Shown here: piece after piece, positions 4,632 to 5,564 of the stretch
Position numbering within the stretch: the first letter of the stretch is position 1
How the letters are laid out: every line of letters begins with the position of its first letter
Origin: DATKKK01 sp964354625
Lineage (GTDB): Archaea > Thermoproteota > Bathyarchaeia > Bathyarchaeales > Bathycorpusculaceae
Direction: 5' to 3'
Assembly (NCBI GenBank): GCA_964354625.1
Contig: CAYHAK010000076.1
Span: 1 to 5,564, forward strand
DNA length: 5,564 bases
Translations under genes and position numbers: made by a program
Notes under the pieces: model-generated
Seen by the model: only the letters and a program-made list of their open reading frames with translations
What the model was told of the DNA's origin: nothing
Databases searched by the model: none

Positions 4632-5564
4632 TTAGACTTGGGTGATAATTGTCAATGCTAAGAAGATGGCGTATGCAAGGAGCAGTATTATGCCTTTCAG
4701 TTTGCCGATTTTCATTGTGATCATGTATCCGAAGAATAGCGTTGCAGTTATCAGAAACACGCTGCCATTCAGCCATAACGATTCGTTTGAGACGTATAAC
4801 GGATTGATGAGTGTTGTGAGCCCCATTACGATAAGCAAGGTGAAAATGTTGGCTCCCAGACAACCTGCAACTGCCAGATCACCGTGTCCTTTTCTGGCTG
4901 CCGCCACTGCAGTGGCAATATCTGCAAGAGAAGTCCCCAATGCGACAACAGTCATTCCCAGCACTAGTTCAGAAACACCAAGAATGCTCGCGATGTTTAC
5001 GACTGACAGGACAAGAACATGTGCTGTTATGAGCGAGACAAGTATCCCCAGCGTGAATGAGAGGTAAGGATTCTTTATTTCGTAATGCCTACCGGTCAAG
5101 CGCGTCAGCAACTCGATCCTGATCACGATCTCCTCCGTCTCAGTCTTCCTTTCTTCAGGCGCCTCCATTTTCTCCTGCTCATACACGTTGATTATGTAGA
5201 AAACTGCCAGTGCGAGAAGCACTATTCCCTCGGTTTGCGATACCACGCCATCCAGCATGAATGCAAAGGTCGCTATTGTCGCTACCATCAAGAATATGCC
5301 GTCTCGGACTATCATCCTTCTGTGAACCAAAAGAGTTGCGAACAACGTTGATAATCCTATCATGAATGCAATGTTACCTATGTTTGACCCAATAATGTTG
5401 CCGAAGGCTATTTCGTTTTCTCCTTGTGTGATTGCGAATAGCGAAACTAGGAGTTCGGGCAGGATGTACAAGAGCGAGACAAGAAGTATTCCCAGCGCGA
5501 TCTTCGTCGTGTTGAGCTTGTGAGTCAAAGCAACCACGGAGTCAGCTGTCCAGTCCGCGCTTTT
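4632..5564 (-). CDS. CaCA-family cation exchanger (Na+/Ca2+ antiporter type), N-terminus off the window
   Basis: Integral membrane exchanger of the Ca2+:cation antiporter superfamily, built of two inverted halves. Numbered from the GTG at 5537: alpha-1 repeat with LPELLVSLFA (P27, E28) and GNIIGSNIGN (46-55); a hydrophilic loop of about 40 residues (119-158); alpha-2 repeat with GTSLADIATA (201-210), RKGHGDLAVAG and GANIFT (228-233). About ten membrane segments would be expected in the complete protein. The frame stays open through the right edge, and the nine codons before that GTG (including ADWTADS) continue the family N-terminus, so the gene is 5'-truncated and the GTG is not its start. 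Substitutions at cation-site positions are notable: the TS before alpha-1 PE reads YI, alpha-2 PE reads AD, GSN reads GAN, and the NCX_Mj Asp240 position reads Thr. Family secure; ion specificity uncertain. Confidence 0.9.
   Translation of the reverse strand, partial: KSADWTADSVVALTHKLNTTKIALGILLVSLLYILPELLVSLFAITQGENEIAFGNIIGSNIGNIAFMIGLSTLFATLLVHRRMIVRDGIFLMVATIATFAFMLDGVVSQTEGIVLLALAVFYIINVYEQEKMEAPEERKTETEEIVIRIELLTRLTGRHYEIKNPYLSFTLGILVSLITAHVLVLSVVNIASILGVSELVLGMTVVALGTSLADIATAVAAARKGHGDLAVAGCLGANIFTLLIVMGLTTLINPLYVSNESLWLNGSVFLITATLFFGYMITMKIGKLKGIILLLAYAIFLALTIITQV

Noticed and set aside
4432..4863. 143-codon open frame on the minus strand across the non-coding region and the end of the exchanger
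   Set aside because: It overlaps the exchanger gene out of phase, has no recognisable motif, and its Arg/His-rich composition is typical of a shadow frame.

Overview
The window looks archaeal and comes from a draft metagenome-style assembly. The supporting signs are an M42/TET-type aminopeptidase, GTG and TTG start codons, AT-rich TATA-like boxes 25-55 bases upstream of starts, few Shine-Dalgarno sites, and a fixed run of 100 Ns. The gene mix would suit an uncultured anaerobic lineage of Bathyarchaeia or Thermoproteota type. That placement is an impression from gene content, because there is no marker gene here.

Layout. 1-944 (minus): M42 aminopeptidase, C-terminus off the left edge. 945-1229: intergenic stretch between divergent genes. 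1230-3109 (plus): AprA/fumarate-reductase-like FAD flavoprotein, interrupted by an assembly gap. 3110-3340 (plus): two-cluster ferredoxin resembling AprB, starting on the base after the flavoprotein stop. 3341-3416: convergent intergenic spacer with two stem-loops. 3417-4259 (minus): divergent Fpg/Nei-type protein with a zinc finger. 4260-4631: non-coding stretch with a promoter, a tRNA 3' end lacking the rest of a normal tRNA, and an imperfect direct repeat. 4632-5564 (minus): CaCA-family cation exchanger, N-terminus off the right edge.

The flavoprotein and ferredoxin almost certainly form one operon and one enzyme: the ferredoxin would pass electrons to or from the FAD, as AprB does for AprA. 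No sulfate-activation or sulfite-reduction gene (sat, dsr, qmo) is visible, and a substrate-site histidine of true APS reductases appears replaced. The pair is therefore better called an AprAB-like oxidoreductase of unknown substrate. The peptidase, the glycosylase-like protein and the exchanger look like independent housekeeping genes.

The N run at 2618-2717 is flanked by an identical 55-base sequence on each side. This is how two contigs with an unmerged overlap would appear. Removing one copy plus the Ns (155 bases) restores a single 574-codon reading frame, so the gene is probably intact in the organism and broken only in the assembly.

The main candidates for something new are the AprAB-like pair, the glycosylase-fold protein that lacks the usual catalytic residues, and the tRNA acceptor/T-arm unit at 4455-4504.
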